From Reyranella sp. (lineage in GTDB: Bacteria > Pseudomonadota > Alphaproteobacteria > Reyranellales > Reyranellaceae), in contig NZ_SCVC01000021.1 in NCBI RefSeq assembly GCF_004297405.1, positions 372,001 to 436,000 of the forward strand: a stretch of 64,000 nt of DNA, given 5' to 3'. This document shows positions 1 through 7,352 of this stretch, piece by piece. The translations under genes and the position numbers were made by a program. Position 1 is the first letter of the stretch; each line of letters opens with the position of its first letter. The notes beneath the pieces are model-generated. The model worked only from the letters and a program-made list of their open reading frames with translations, was not told the origin of the DNA and did no database searches.

Positions 1-635
1 GCGATCCGCGTTTCTATCGGGTCTGCAAATCCTACTTTGTCTGCGGCACGCCGCTCGCCGGCGATGCCGGGATGGAAGGACGCCTGGAAGGCAATGTCGC
101 CAAGGCCAGGGAGCTGCTGGCCGAGGCCGGCTACAAAGGCGAGCCCATCGTGTTGCTGCACGCTACGGATATTCCTGCCATCGCCAGGCTGGCGCCCGTT
201 GCGAAGGCCCAGCTCGAGCGTGCGGGCTTCAAGGTCGACATGCAGTCGATGGATTGGCAGACGCAGATCAGCCGCTTCGTGCGTCGCGATCCACCGGATC
301 AGCGCGGCTGGAACCTGGTGACGGCAAGCTGGGGCGCCCTCGACGTGGTCGATCCCGTGGTCTCTGCCTTCCTGAATGCCGCTTGCGACAAGGCCACGGG
401 CGGCTGGCCGTGCGACAAGACGATGGAAGAGCTTCGCGACCGCTTTGCGCGTGAACAGGATCCGGCCAAGCGCAAGGCGATCGCTTCTGAAATCCAGGCG
501 CTTGCCGTCAGGGCGGGAATGTATTTCCCGCTGGGTGAGTGGTTCAACATTGGCGCCTACAGCACCAAGGTCCACGGCATTCTCGCCACACCCGCCGCGA
601 CCGTCTTCTGGAACATGGAGAAGACGTCGCGCTGA
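1..635 (+). CDS. Peptide-type ABC transporter substrate-binding protein, C-terminal part (5' truncated by window edge)
   Basis: The open frame runs in from the left edge (frame starting at base 3) and ends at TGA 633-635, so only about the last 210 residues are seen. The text has the look of the C-terminal lobe of family 5 (Opp/Dpp) solute-binding proteins: a segment about lysines, elongating ligand peptides and membrane transport helpers is absent, but the pattern of dispersed Gly/Pro, a 'VDMQSMDWQTQ' stretch, a pair of Cys around 'ACDKATGGWPCDK', and a closing 'YFPLGEWFNIGAYS' then 'TVFWNMEKTSR' is typical of these receptors. It would bind oligopeptides or another solute in the periplasm. 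Its transporter genes, if any, lie left of the window; none follows it, since the next gene is on the other strand. Confidence 0.8.
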   Translation, partial: DPRFYRVCKSYFVCGTPLAGDAGMEGRLEGNVAKARELLAEAGYKGEPIVLLHATDIPAIARLAPVAKAQLERAGFKVDMQSMDWQTQISRFVRRDPPDQRGWNLVTASWGALDVVDPVVSAFLNAACDKATGGWPCDKTMEELRDRFAREQDPAKRKAIASEIQALAVRAGMYFPLGEWFNIGAYSTKVHGILATPAATVFWNMEKTSR

Positions 636-644
636 GCGTGTTCG

Positions 645-2258
645 TCAGGCCGGCACGCAGTAGCCGTCGCGACGCGGGTCGCAGCCACCCGTGAACATGC
701 CGGTCTCGGGATCGACCGCCACGCCCTGCATGCCGCCTACCTTCATGGTCCAGTCCGGACCGGTCGTGACGTTATGGCCGAGCTTGCGCAGGTCGGCGTG
801 TATGTCGGCCGGCAGCCGCGATTCCAACAGCACTTCTGCGCCGTCGGTCAGGCGGCCGCGTGGAGCTTCGATCGCTTGCTGCAGCGGCAGGCCGAAATCG
901 ACGTACTGCACCATCGCCTGCGCCTGGGTCTGCAGGATGCCGTAGCTGCCCGGCGTGCCCAGTGCCAGGACGGGATTTCCGTCCTTGATCGAGATCGAGG
1001 GCGCCATGCACATCGGGAGCTGTTCGCCAGGCTTCACGCGGTTGGGGCTCTCCGGGTTGACGTCCGCCCAGTAGAGGAAGTTGTTGAGGCAGAGGCCGGT
1101 GCCGGGCACCACGACGCCCGAGCCGAAGACGCTGCCGAGGCTCTGCGTCAGGCAGATGAGATTGCCCTCGTTGTCGGCCACGGAGAACGACGTCGTGTGG
1201 CTTTCGTCGACGGCCGACACGGGTTCGTTGGTCGGCGTCCACTGTTCGGTCGGTCCGATCACTGGTTTGCCGTCGCGCACACGGGCACGCAGGCTTTCGA
1301 CATGGCTGTCAGACAAAATTTCCGCGAGCTTCTGCGGCGCCGGAATACCGGTCGCGATGCGCACGCCGGCGGCCAGGCGGATGGCGCGCAGCACGGTATC
1401 GAGATGCTCCGTCGAGTTGCGCTTCATCTTGGCGAGGTCAAAGCCATCGAGGATGCGCAGGGTCAGCAGGAACTGGAATCCCTCGCAGGGCGGTGGCGGC
1501 ACATGCACGGTGCGGCCGCGATAGGTGACCGCCACCGGATCGCGCCAGGTCGCCTTGGCCGACAGGATGTCGTCCATGACCATGCAGCCGCCGAGTTCGG
1601 TCAGCCGGTCGAGGATCTTCTGGCCGAGCGCGCCGCCGTAGAGGAGGCTGGGCCCTTCGGTGGCCAGTGCTTCCAGAGTGCGGGCAAGGTCGGGCTGCTT
1701 CAGCACGAAGCCCGGCTTCACCGTGCCCGCGCCCGCGGTGTAAACGCGCGACCACTCGGGATGCAGGGCCTTGTAGCCCGCAAGCTCGCCGGCCACGCCC
1801 TGGATTTCCTCGAGATTGAACTCGATGAGCTGGAAGCCGTCGCGCGCGATGGCGATCGCGGGCGCAAACAATTCCGGCAGCTTCTTCTTGCCGTGCGCCT
1901 TGTTGAGTTCGCACCAGCCCGCGAGATTGCCCGGTGCGCCAACCGCCACGGCGCCGCGCTGGAGCTGGCTGCGGTCGCTGAGCTTGTCGATCGGAAAGTT
2001 CTTGGAGATCTGTCCGACAAAGTCGAGCGTGCGGACCCGCTTCTCCTTGGCGATATAGCAGGTCGCTACGCCACGACCAGCCAGTCCGGACATGTAGGGT
2101 TCCACGACATTCAACGCTGCTGCCGTGGCGACCGCAGCGTCGAAGGCATTACCGCCGTTCGACAGGATGCGTGCTCCGGCGGCGGCGGCTAGCGGATGGG
2201 CCGCGGCCACCATGCCGTGCCGCGATGCGATTGTCGGACGTTTGCCGTGTTGCAGCAT
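645..2258 (-). CDS. Gamma-glutamyltransferase family protein
   Basis: A 537-aa Ntn-hydrolase of the gamma-glutamyltranspeptidase family, which cleaves or transfers gamma-glutamyl groups, classically from glutathione. The frame shows the N-terminal 'AAAGARILSNGGNAFDAAVA' style block, a central autoprocessing site 'HTTSFSVAD' in which the first Thr (about residue 355 from this start) should be the nucleophile, and a 'LGTPGSYGI' glycine motif near the C-terminus. I place the start at the ATG at 2258 (MLQHGKRPT) instead of the longer frame to 2285, because the extra nine residues look random. No clear signal peptide is seen, so it may be cytoplasmic, unlike the classical periplasmic enzyme. Members of this branch are often of unproved substrate, so glutathione use is inference. 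Confidence 0.88.
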   Translation of the reverse strand: MLQHGKRPTIASRHGMVAAAHPLAAAAGARILSNGGNAFDAAVATAAALNVVEPYMSGLAGRGVATCYIAKEKRVRTLDFVGQISKNFPIDKLSDRSQLQRGAVAVGAPGNLAGWCELNKAHGKKKLPELFAPAIAIARDGFQLIEFNLEEIQGVAGELAGYKALHPEWSRVYTAGAGTVKPGFVLKQPDLARTLEALATEGPSLLYGGALGQKILDRLTELGGCMVMDDILSAKATWRDPVAVTYRGRTVHVPPPPCEGFQFLLTLRILDGFDLAKMKRNSTEHLDTVLRAIRLAAGVRIATGIPAPQKLAEILSDSHVESLRARVRDGKPVIGPTEQWTPTNEPVSAVDESHTTSFSVADNEGNLICLTQSLGSVFGSGVVVPGTGLCLNNFLYWADVNPESPNRVKPGEQLPMCMAPSISIKDGNPVLALGTPGSYGILQTQAQAMVQYVDFGLPLQQAIEAPRGRLTDGAEVLLESRLPADIHADLRKLGHNVTTGPDWTMKVGGMQGVAVDPETGMFTGGCDPRRDGYCVPA

Positions 2259-2364
2259 CCCTCGGTGTCTCCCCCTTGAGCACAAGGGATGGATCGTGCC
2301 GATTTCGGAACGCGGTCACCAGAGCGAATTGCGTATTCTGTCCTGCGCTTGTTTAAATGCAGCC

Positions 2365-3331
2365 ATGTCCCTCACTCGACGCACTGCTCTGGCCTCGCTC
2401 GCCCTAGCTTCGACCGGCCTCGGCGCGCGCGCCCAATCCTGGCCCGCCAAGCCGCTGACGATCGTCGTGCCGTATACGGCCGGCAGCGCCACCGACACGC
2501 TCACGCGCATCATTGCGGAGCGACTGTCACCGCGGCTCGGCCAGCCGGTGATCGTCGACAACAAGGCTGGCGCCAATGGCTCGATTGCGGGCGGTATCGT
2601 CGCCCGTGCGCCTGCGGACGGCTACACGCTGATGATGGCGACCGCTGCGACGCACGCCGGCAATCCCAATCTGATGAAGGCGGTGCCCTACGATTCGCTG
2701 GCTGACTTCGCACCCACGGGCTTTTGCGGCTCAATCCCTTTTACCTTGGCGGTGCGAACGGACTCTGGCATTTCGACCGTCGCGGACTTCGTGGCGCGCG
2801 CAAAAGGCGGCCAAGCCTTCGCTGACCTACGGGGCCGGCACGCCGTCGGCGCGGGTCATCTCCACGACGCTCGCCCAACGCACCGGTACCGAACTCGTGC
2901 ATGTGCCCTATAAGGCGGCGCCTCTGGCGATGGCGGACGTGCTCTCGGGCCAGATCGACATGACGTTCATCGACGTCGGCACCGGTATGCCGCAGTTCAA
3001 GGCAGGCAAACTGAAGGCGCTGGTCGTTGCTTCCGACAAGCGCTCGCCGCTGATACCGGATGTGCCGACCTTCGCAGAAGCAGGGCTTGGCGCCTTCGCG
3101 CTCGATGCCTGGTTCGTGGTAGTGGCGCCGGCGCGCACGCCGCCCGATGTGATCAACAAGATCGGCCGTCATGTGTCGGAGATCGTTGCCGAACCGGAGG
3201 CGGCGGCGCGGTTGCGGGCGATTTCGATCGAGCCCGAGCCAATGGCGCCGGATCAGATCCGCGCTTTCATCAAGGCGGAAAAGGAAAAATGGGCGATGCT
3301 GGTCAAGGCGGCCGGCATCGATCCGGAATGA
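2365..3331 (+). pseudogene. Bug/TctC-family tricarboxylate receptor, interrupted by a +1 frameshift
   Basis: Two frames together give one normal Bug (TctC-type periplasmic receptor) of about 321 aa. The first, from ATG 2365, has a Tat-like leader (TRRTALASLALAS), then 'KPLTIVVPYTAGSATD' and 'VIVDNKAGANGSIA'. It drifts into nonsense after 'VADFVARAK'. The second frame takes over with 'SLTYGAGTPSARVIS', 'VHVPYKAAPLAMADVL' and continues to the stop at 3331. Removing one A from the A4 run at 2802-2805 restores a continuous protein. So either a one-base insertion has broken the gene or the run is a sequencing error. It ends 13 bases before the flavin monooxygenase gene and probably heads that operon. 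No TctA/TctB membrane partners are nearby. Confidence 0.85.
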
Positions 3332-3344
3332 CGGGAGAGTAGAG

Positions 3345-4433
3345 ATGAGTAGAGAAAAGCGTCTGGAGTTCGGCTGGTTTTTGCCGACCGCCGGCGATAC
3401 CACGGCCTACGGGTTGGCGAGCGCACAGGTGGCGCCGTCGATGCCGCTGTTCGACAAGATCGTCGATGCTGCCGAGGCGGCCGGCTTCGAATACATGCTG
3501 GTGCCGGTGCAGACGGCCTGCTGGGAGGCCTGGATTGCCAGCGCCATGATGGTGGCGCGCTCCAAGTCGATGCGCATGCTGGTGGCCGCGCGGCCGAGCT
3601 ACATCAATCCGGTGTTGCTGGCCAAGATGATCACGACCTTCGATCAGCTCTCGGGCGGGCGTATCTGCATCAACCTGATCGCGGGCCAGAGCGAGACCGA
3701 GAATGCCGCCGAGGGCATCAAGTGGGGCAAGGAAGAGCGCTACGAGATCATGGACGAGGAAGTCTCGATCCTGAAGGCGCTCTGGACCACGCGCGGTCCC
3801 GTGCATTTCGACGGTAAGTTCTATCAGCTTAAAGGCGCGCAGATCCGGCCTTATCCGCTGCAGAAGCCCTATCCGAAATTCTATCTCGGCGGCGGTTCGA
3901 AGCAGGCTTGGGAGATTTCGGCCAAGCATTCGGATGTTCATCTCTTCTGGGGTGACACTTACGATCGCATCCGCGCCAACATGGCCGAGATCAAGTCGAT
4001 GGCAGCGCAGCACGGTCGCGAGAACGAGATCGGCTTTGGCATGCGCCTGCAGATCGTCTGCCGGCCGACCGAGAAAGAGGCTTGGGAGTTTGCCCACGGG
4101 CTCGTCGCACATGCGACGGAAGGCCAAAAGCAGTTTGTGACGCAGCATTTTGCGACGTCGGAGGCCAACCGCCGCGTGCGCGAGCTGGCTGCGATCGGCG
4201 AGACCATCGAGCCGCATCTGTGGACGGGCATTACCCAGGTCAGGCCCGGTGCGGGGATTGCGATAGTCGGCGATCCCGAGCAGTGCGCCGACACGCTGCA
4301 GAAGTTCATCGACCTCGGTTGCCACTCCTTCTGCCTCTCGGGCTACCTGCACGACGAGGAGGCGGAGCGCTTCGGCAAGTGGGTGATGCCGATCCTGCGC
4401 GACCGCAATCGCGAGCGGATGCTGGCGGCCTGA
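3345..4433 (+). CDS. LLM-class flavin-dependent monooxygenase, SsuD-like
   Basis: A 362-aa luciferase-like monooxygenase close in pattern to alkanesulfonate monooxygenase SsuD, which uses reduced FMN and oxygen to release sulfite from sulfonates. Visible family blocks are the N-terminal 'EFGWFLPTAGDT', 'MLVAARPSYINPVLLAKM', 'TFDQLSGGRICINLI', 'EEVSILKALWT', 'FDGKFYQLKGA', 'FYLGGGSKQAWEISAKHSDV' and the 'GDPEQCADTLQKFIDLGCHSFCLSG' C-terminal block. The start is the ATG at 3345 behind GGGAGAGTAGAG; the frame continues upstream only as noise. It lies 13 bases after the broken Bug receptor and 13 bases before the LysR gene. Exact substrate is unknown: sulfonate, sulfone or another heteroatom compound. 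A flavin reductase partner is not present in the window. Confidence 0.9.
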   Translation: MSREKRLEFGWFLPTAGDTTAYGLASAQVAPSMPLFDKIVDAAEAAGFEYMLVPVQTACWEAWIASAMMVARSKSMRMLVAARPSYINPVLLAKMITTFDQLSGGRICINLIAGQSETENAAEGIKWGKEERYEIMDEEVSILKALWTTRGPVHFDGKFYQLKGAQIRPYPLQKPYPKFYLGGGSKQAWEISAKHSDVHLFWGDTYDRIRANMAEIKSMAAQHGRENEIGFGMRLQIVCRPTEKEAWEFAHGLVAHATEGQKQFVTQHFATSEANRRVRELAAIGETIEPHLWTGITQVRPGAGIAIVGDPEQCADTLQKFIDLGCHSFCLSGYLHDEEAERFGKWVMPILRDRNRERMLAA

Positions 4434-4446
4434 GGCCGGTGACCAG

Positions 4447-5361
4447 ATGCGGCGGGCGACCCTTCCGGATTTCAGCGCCCGTCAGCTCGAGGCCGTCCTT
4501 GCTCTCGCCGAATATGGCAGCTTCGTCGCAGCAGCGGCGCGGCTGCGTCTCTCGCAGCCGGCCCTGACGCGAGCCATCAAGCGGCTGGAAACGGCGCTCG
4601 GCGTACGCCTGTTCGATCGCAGCACGCGGCGTGTCCAGATCACGGCGGCGGGCCGCGAGTTTGCTGCGGTCGCCGAGCGCATGCTGAACGATCTCGGCAT
4701 CACGGTGCAGAGCGTCCGCGAAGTCGCCGAGGAGCGTCGCGGTCTCGTCGTGCTGTCGACGATCATGTCGGTGGCCGGTGGGCGACTGCCGTCGATTGTC
4801 GCGGCCTATCGCGCCGACCGTCCGGGTGTCGAGATTCATATCCGCGAAGGCGTGCATGCGACGGTGCTCGAGGATGTCCGAAGTGGTGTCTCCGATTTCG
4901 GTATCGGCTATGTCGACGAGCTGCCCGACTTCGTCGTCGGCACGGCGCTCGGTCGCGAGACTTTCTGCGCCGTCATGCCGGCGCGTCACAGGCTGGCGGG
5001 ACGGCGAAAGGTCAGCCTAGCTGATTTGGCCAGCGAAACGATCGTGGCCCTGCCGACTGGCTCGCGCACTCGCCGCACCATCGACGCGGCGGCGGCGACG
5101 ATCGGCGTGCCGCTGCGCCAGATGGTCGTGGTCACCCAGCTCGCCACCATGCTGGCCTTCGTGGGCGCCGGCGTGGGGGTGGGTCTCGTGCCGAGAGGCA
5201 CCACGCGCGGACCGTTGGCGCGTGGCCTGCGGGCGGTGCCGCTCAGCGAACCGCGGCTGGTCCATCGCCTCGGCCTGATCGCCTTGCGCGAGCGGGAGCC
5301 AACGCCGGCAGCATCCGGCCTGCTTGCCTTCCTGCGGCGCGAATGGGCCCGTGCCGATTGA
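4447..5361 (+). CDS. LysR-family transcriptional regulator
   Basis: A 304-aa LysR-type regulator. Residues 8-67 form the winged helix-turn-helix ('SARQLEAVLALAEYGSFVAAAARLRLSQPALTRAIKRLE', then 'LFDRSTRRVQITAAG'), and residues about 95-300 form the effector-binding domain, including 'GVGVGLVPRG'. LysR proteins usually act as tetramers that bind an inducer related to the pathway they control. It follows the monooxygenase gene by 13 bases in the same direction, and the pair 5444-6499/6527-7051 comes next after an 82-base gap, so it may regulate either set. The more common divergent arrangement is not present here. Confidence 0.93.
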   Translation: MRRATLPDFSARQLEAVLALAEYGSFVAAAARLRLSQPALTRAIKRLETALGVRLFDRSTRRVQITAAGREFAAVAERMLNDLGITVQSVREVAEERRGLVVLSTIMSVAGGRLPSIVAAYRADRPGVEIHIREGVHATVLEDVRSGVSDFGIGYVDELPDFVVGTALGRETFCAVMPARHRLAGRRKVSLADLASETIVALPTGSRTRRTIDAAAATIGVPLRQMVVVTQLATMLAFVGAGVGVGLVPRGTTRGPLARGLRAVPLSEPRLVHRLGLIALREREPTPAASGLLAFLRREWARAD

Positions 5362-5401
5362 TGCGTCGAGTGCAACAATCCTGTCTATCAGCTTGATCTT
5401 G

Positions 5402-5425
5402 GCATAGCGATCGCGGTGGCTATGC
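5402..5425 (+). promoter_or_regulatory. Inverted repeat in the leader of the UGSC-partner gene
   Basis: GCATAGC (5402-5408) and GCTATGC (5419-5425) are perfect 7-base arms around a 10-base spacer. They lie just upstream of the GGAGG ribosome-binding site at 5433-5437 and the GTG start at 5444. It could be a LysR-type or other operator, or an mRNA hairpin affecting initiation. No T-run follows, so it is not a typical terminator. Confidence 0.35.
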
Positions 5426-5443
5426 TGGCCGTGGAGGACCATC

Positions 5444-6499
5444 GTGCAACTCGCTTCACGCACCTACGACGTCGACAGCATTTCCGCCGTCCAGGAGCTT
5501 TACCACTCCAACGGCTGGACCGATGGGCTGCCTGTCGTGCCGCCGACGCAGGAGGCGGTCGAAGCCTGCCTCGAATGGGTGATGATGCCGCCCGACCAGC
5601 TCATCGGCATCGAGCCGGTGCGCGGGCTCGCCATCACAGCCGAAAAGCTTGCGATCAATGCCGTGATGGCGGGCTGTCTGCCCATGCATTTCCCGGTCGT
5701 CGTGACCGCCTGGATGGCCATGATGCAGGAGGAATTCCTGATGCACGGTGCCACGGCGAGCACCGGCGGCTGCGCCGTACTGGTCGTGCTGAATGGTCCG
5801 ATCCGGCTCGAACTGGGCGCCGGCGGTACGTTCAATGCGCTGGGCAATTCCGATCGCGCCACGGCCGTTATCGGGCGAGCCATCCGGCTCTGCCTGATCA
5901 ACCTGATGGATGTGCGGCCGGGCGTGATCGACCGGTCGACTCTCGGCCACCCTGGCAAGTTCAGCTATTGCGTTGCCGAGGACGAGGAGGACACGACGTG
6001 GCTGCCGCTCGCCGAGCAGCGTGGCGTTCCCAAAGGCGCGTCTTCCGTGACGGTGATGGCTGCCGGTGCGCCGCGTCAGCTCATGAACGAGTGGACGACC
6101 AAGCCCGAGGAGATCCTCGAAACCTTCGCGGCCGAGATGCGCGCCAACCTGCGGCACTATTCGATCCATCCCGGCAACTACGCGCTGATCATTCCCAAGC
6201 AGTTGCGGGAACATCTCCAGGCCGGAGGGTGGACCAAGAGTGACATCGCGGGCTTCATCCATGAGCGTGCGCGCATCCACCGCCGCGAATGGGCTGAAGT
6301 GGGCAAGGGCGCAGTCGTTCGGGACCGCGGCGACAGCGTCTATCCGGCCATGGAGTCGGCCGACCAGCTTTTGGTCATTGCGGCCGGCGGGCCGGCCGGT
6401 GGTTTCGGTGCCGTCATTCCACCCTGGCTCGGGAATAAGAGCCATGCCGTGACCCTGCCCATCGGCGTCTGCGTCGATTGCGAACCGCCGAAGAAGTGA
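5444..6499 (+). CDS. Conserved protein of unknown function paired with the UGSC selenoprotein
   Basis: A 351-aa protein starting at GTG 5444, six bases after a clean GGAGG. It opens with 'GWTDGLPVVPPT' and 'INAVMAGCLPMHFPVV' (Cys78), has 'ASTGGCAVLVVLNGP' (Cys110), and ends in a CVDC pair (Cys343/Cys346) five residues before the C-terminus. From memory, the blocks 'DGLPVVPPT' and 'NAVMAGC' accompany UGSC-family proteins, as neighbours or in fused forms; I cannot check this here. No signal peptide or membrane segment is evident, so it is probably cytoplasmic. It ends 27 bases before the selenoprotein gene and is almost certainly cotranscribed with it. The terminal CxxC could be a redox partner for the selenol, but that is inference. 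Confidence 0.75.
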   Translation: MQLASRTYDVDSISAVQELYHSNGWTDGLPVVPPTQEAVEACLEWVMMPPDQLIGIEPVRGLAITAEKLAINAVMAGCLPMHFPVVVTAWMAMMQEEFLMHGATASTGGCAVLVVLNGPIRLELGAGGTFNALGNSDRATAVIGRAIRLCLINLMDVRPGVIDRSTLGHPGKFSYCVAEDEEDTTWLPLAEQRGVPKGASSVTVMAAGAPRQLMNEWTTKPEEILETFAAEMRANLRHYSIHPGNYALIIPKQLREHLQAGGWTKSDIAGFIHERARIHRREWAEVGKGAVVRDRGDSVYPAMESADQLLVIAAGGPAGGFGAVIPPWLGNKSHAVTLPIGVCVDCEPPKK

Positions 6500-6526
6500 C
6501 AGAGATATAGAGAGTAGAGGACTGCC

Positions 6527-7051
6527 ATGACCTTTCGTGTTCTCGACCCCACGCCCGGAACGGCTGCTCCGCTCGGCCAGCTCGCGCCGCGCCTCGACAC
6601 GCTCCAGGGCAAGACCGTGGGCTTCATCTCCAACGGCAAGGAAGGCACCAAAGGTTTCTTTACGCACCTGGACCAGATCCTGCGTGAAGAGTACGGCGTG
6701 GCCAAGGTCGTGAGCCGCACCAAGTCGAATTACAGCGCGCCGGCCGATGCCCATATCGTGGCGGAGATCAAAGGCTGGGATGCCGTCGTCTCAGGCTTAG
6801 GGGATTGAGGAAGCTGTTCATCGTGCAGTCTGCACGACTCTGTAACGGCTGAGAGACTCCAGGTTCCTGCTTTCAGCGTGATGACGACCCGGTTCGCCAG
6901 TGCGGCCGAGATGATGAGCCGCGTGCTGGGCATGCCGGATTATCGCTTCGCCCAGATCGGCCATCCGGTCAGCAGCGCCACCGACGACGAGTTGCGCGCC
7001 ATGGCACGCACGGCGATCGAGCAGGGCAAGAGTATGCTGCTCAAGGCTTGA
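6527..7051 (+). CDS. UGSC-family selenoprotein (TGA at codon 94 read as selenocysteine)
   Basis: ATG at 6527 opens a frame that meets TGA at 6806-6808 but continues in the same frame, without another stop, to TGA 7049-7051. This gives 174 residues with Sec at position 94. Around the TGA the protein reads 'DAVVSGLGD-U-GSCSSCSLHD', the signature of the UGSC family named from metagenomic selenoproteome surveys. The C-terminal half ('VPAFSVMTTRFASAAEMMSRVLGMPDYRFAQIGHPVSS') is clearly protein-like and keeps normal codon use. The N-terminal half contains 'LQGKTVGFISNGKEG'. A SECIS-like hairpin lies directly after the TGA. A stop reading would lose half the fold and the Gly-Ser-Cys redox site. Sec94 and Cys97 (with Cys100 also close) suggest thiol/selenol redox or selenenylsulfide chemistry. 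The reaction is unknown. selA, selB, selC and selD must lie elsewhere in the genome. Confidence 0.9.
6806..6837 (+). promoter_or_regulatory. Bacterial SECIS element with its UGA codon
   Basis: TGA occupies 6806-6808. The hairpin TCGTGCAGTCTGCACGA (6821-6837) has 7-base perfect arms and a GTC apex, and lies inside the coding region as bacterial SECIS elements do. The loop GCAGTCTGC differs by one base from the E. coli fdhF SECIS loop GCAGGUCUGC that SelB binds. Counting the T of TGA as 1, the apical GT falls at 23-24, the same as G23-U24 in fdhF. This spacing and loop identity strongly support selenocysteine insertion. Confidence 0.88.
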
Positions 7052-7127
7052 GCACCGGTCCTTGCGTGCAACCTCAGGCAGCAACTCACGTTGCCTTGGT
7101 CAGCCGCAAGGAAAGGGAGTTCAGGGC

Positions 7128-7352
7128 ATGAAGCCGGCGATAATCTTTGGAATCCTGCTGATCGCGATCGGCATCGCCGGTTTGGCGATCGACAACATCT
7201 CGTTCACTGAGCGCAAGACCATTGTCGATGCTGGCCCGCTCAAGGTCACGGCCGATGAGCAGCGCACCATCCCGATTCCGAGCATCGTTGGCGTGGTCGC
7301 GGTGGTAGCCGGCGCTGCGATGCTCTTCATGGGACGTCGAGCCCGAGGTTAA
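7128..7352 (+). CDS. Small two-helix membrane protein of unknown function
   Basis: A 74-aa protein from ATG 7128, behind AAAGGGAG at 7112-7118; the longer frame to 7062 is unsupported. It has a hydrophobic segment at residues 4-22 (IIFGILLIAIGIAGLAI), a polar loop of about 28 residues, and a second hydrophobic segment at about 51-68 (SIVGVVAVVAGAAMLFM), ending in Arg residues. The pattern resembles small DUF3185-like inner-membrane proteins, but I cannot assign a function. It starts 76 bases after the selenoprotein stop and could be at the end of that transcript. It converges with the GST gene, overlapping it by 4 bases. Confidence 0.75.
   Translation: MKPAIIFGILLIAIGIAGLAIDNISFTERKTIVDAGPLKVTADEQRTIPIPSIVGVVAVVAGAAMLFMGRRARG

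Noticed and set aside
774..2192. A 472-aa plus-strand open frame opposite the gamma-glutamyltransferase gene
   Set aside because: It is an antisense shadow in GC-rich DNA: composition is dominated by Arg, Gly, Ala and His with no family pattern, while the minus-strand reading has clear family motifs.
2800..2913. Selenocysteine or programmed frameshift as explanation of the broken Bug gene
   Set aside because: No in-frame TGA is involved and no slippery heptamer with a downstream structure is visible; a simple extra A explains the break.
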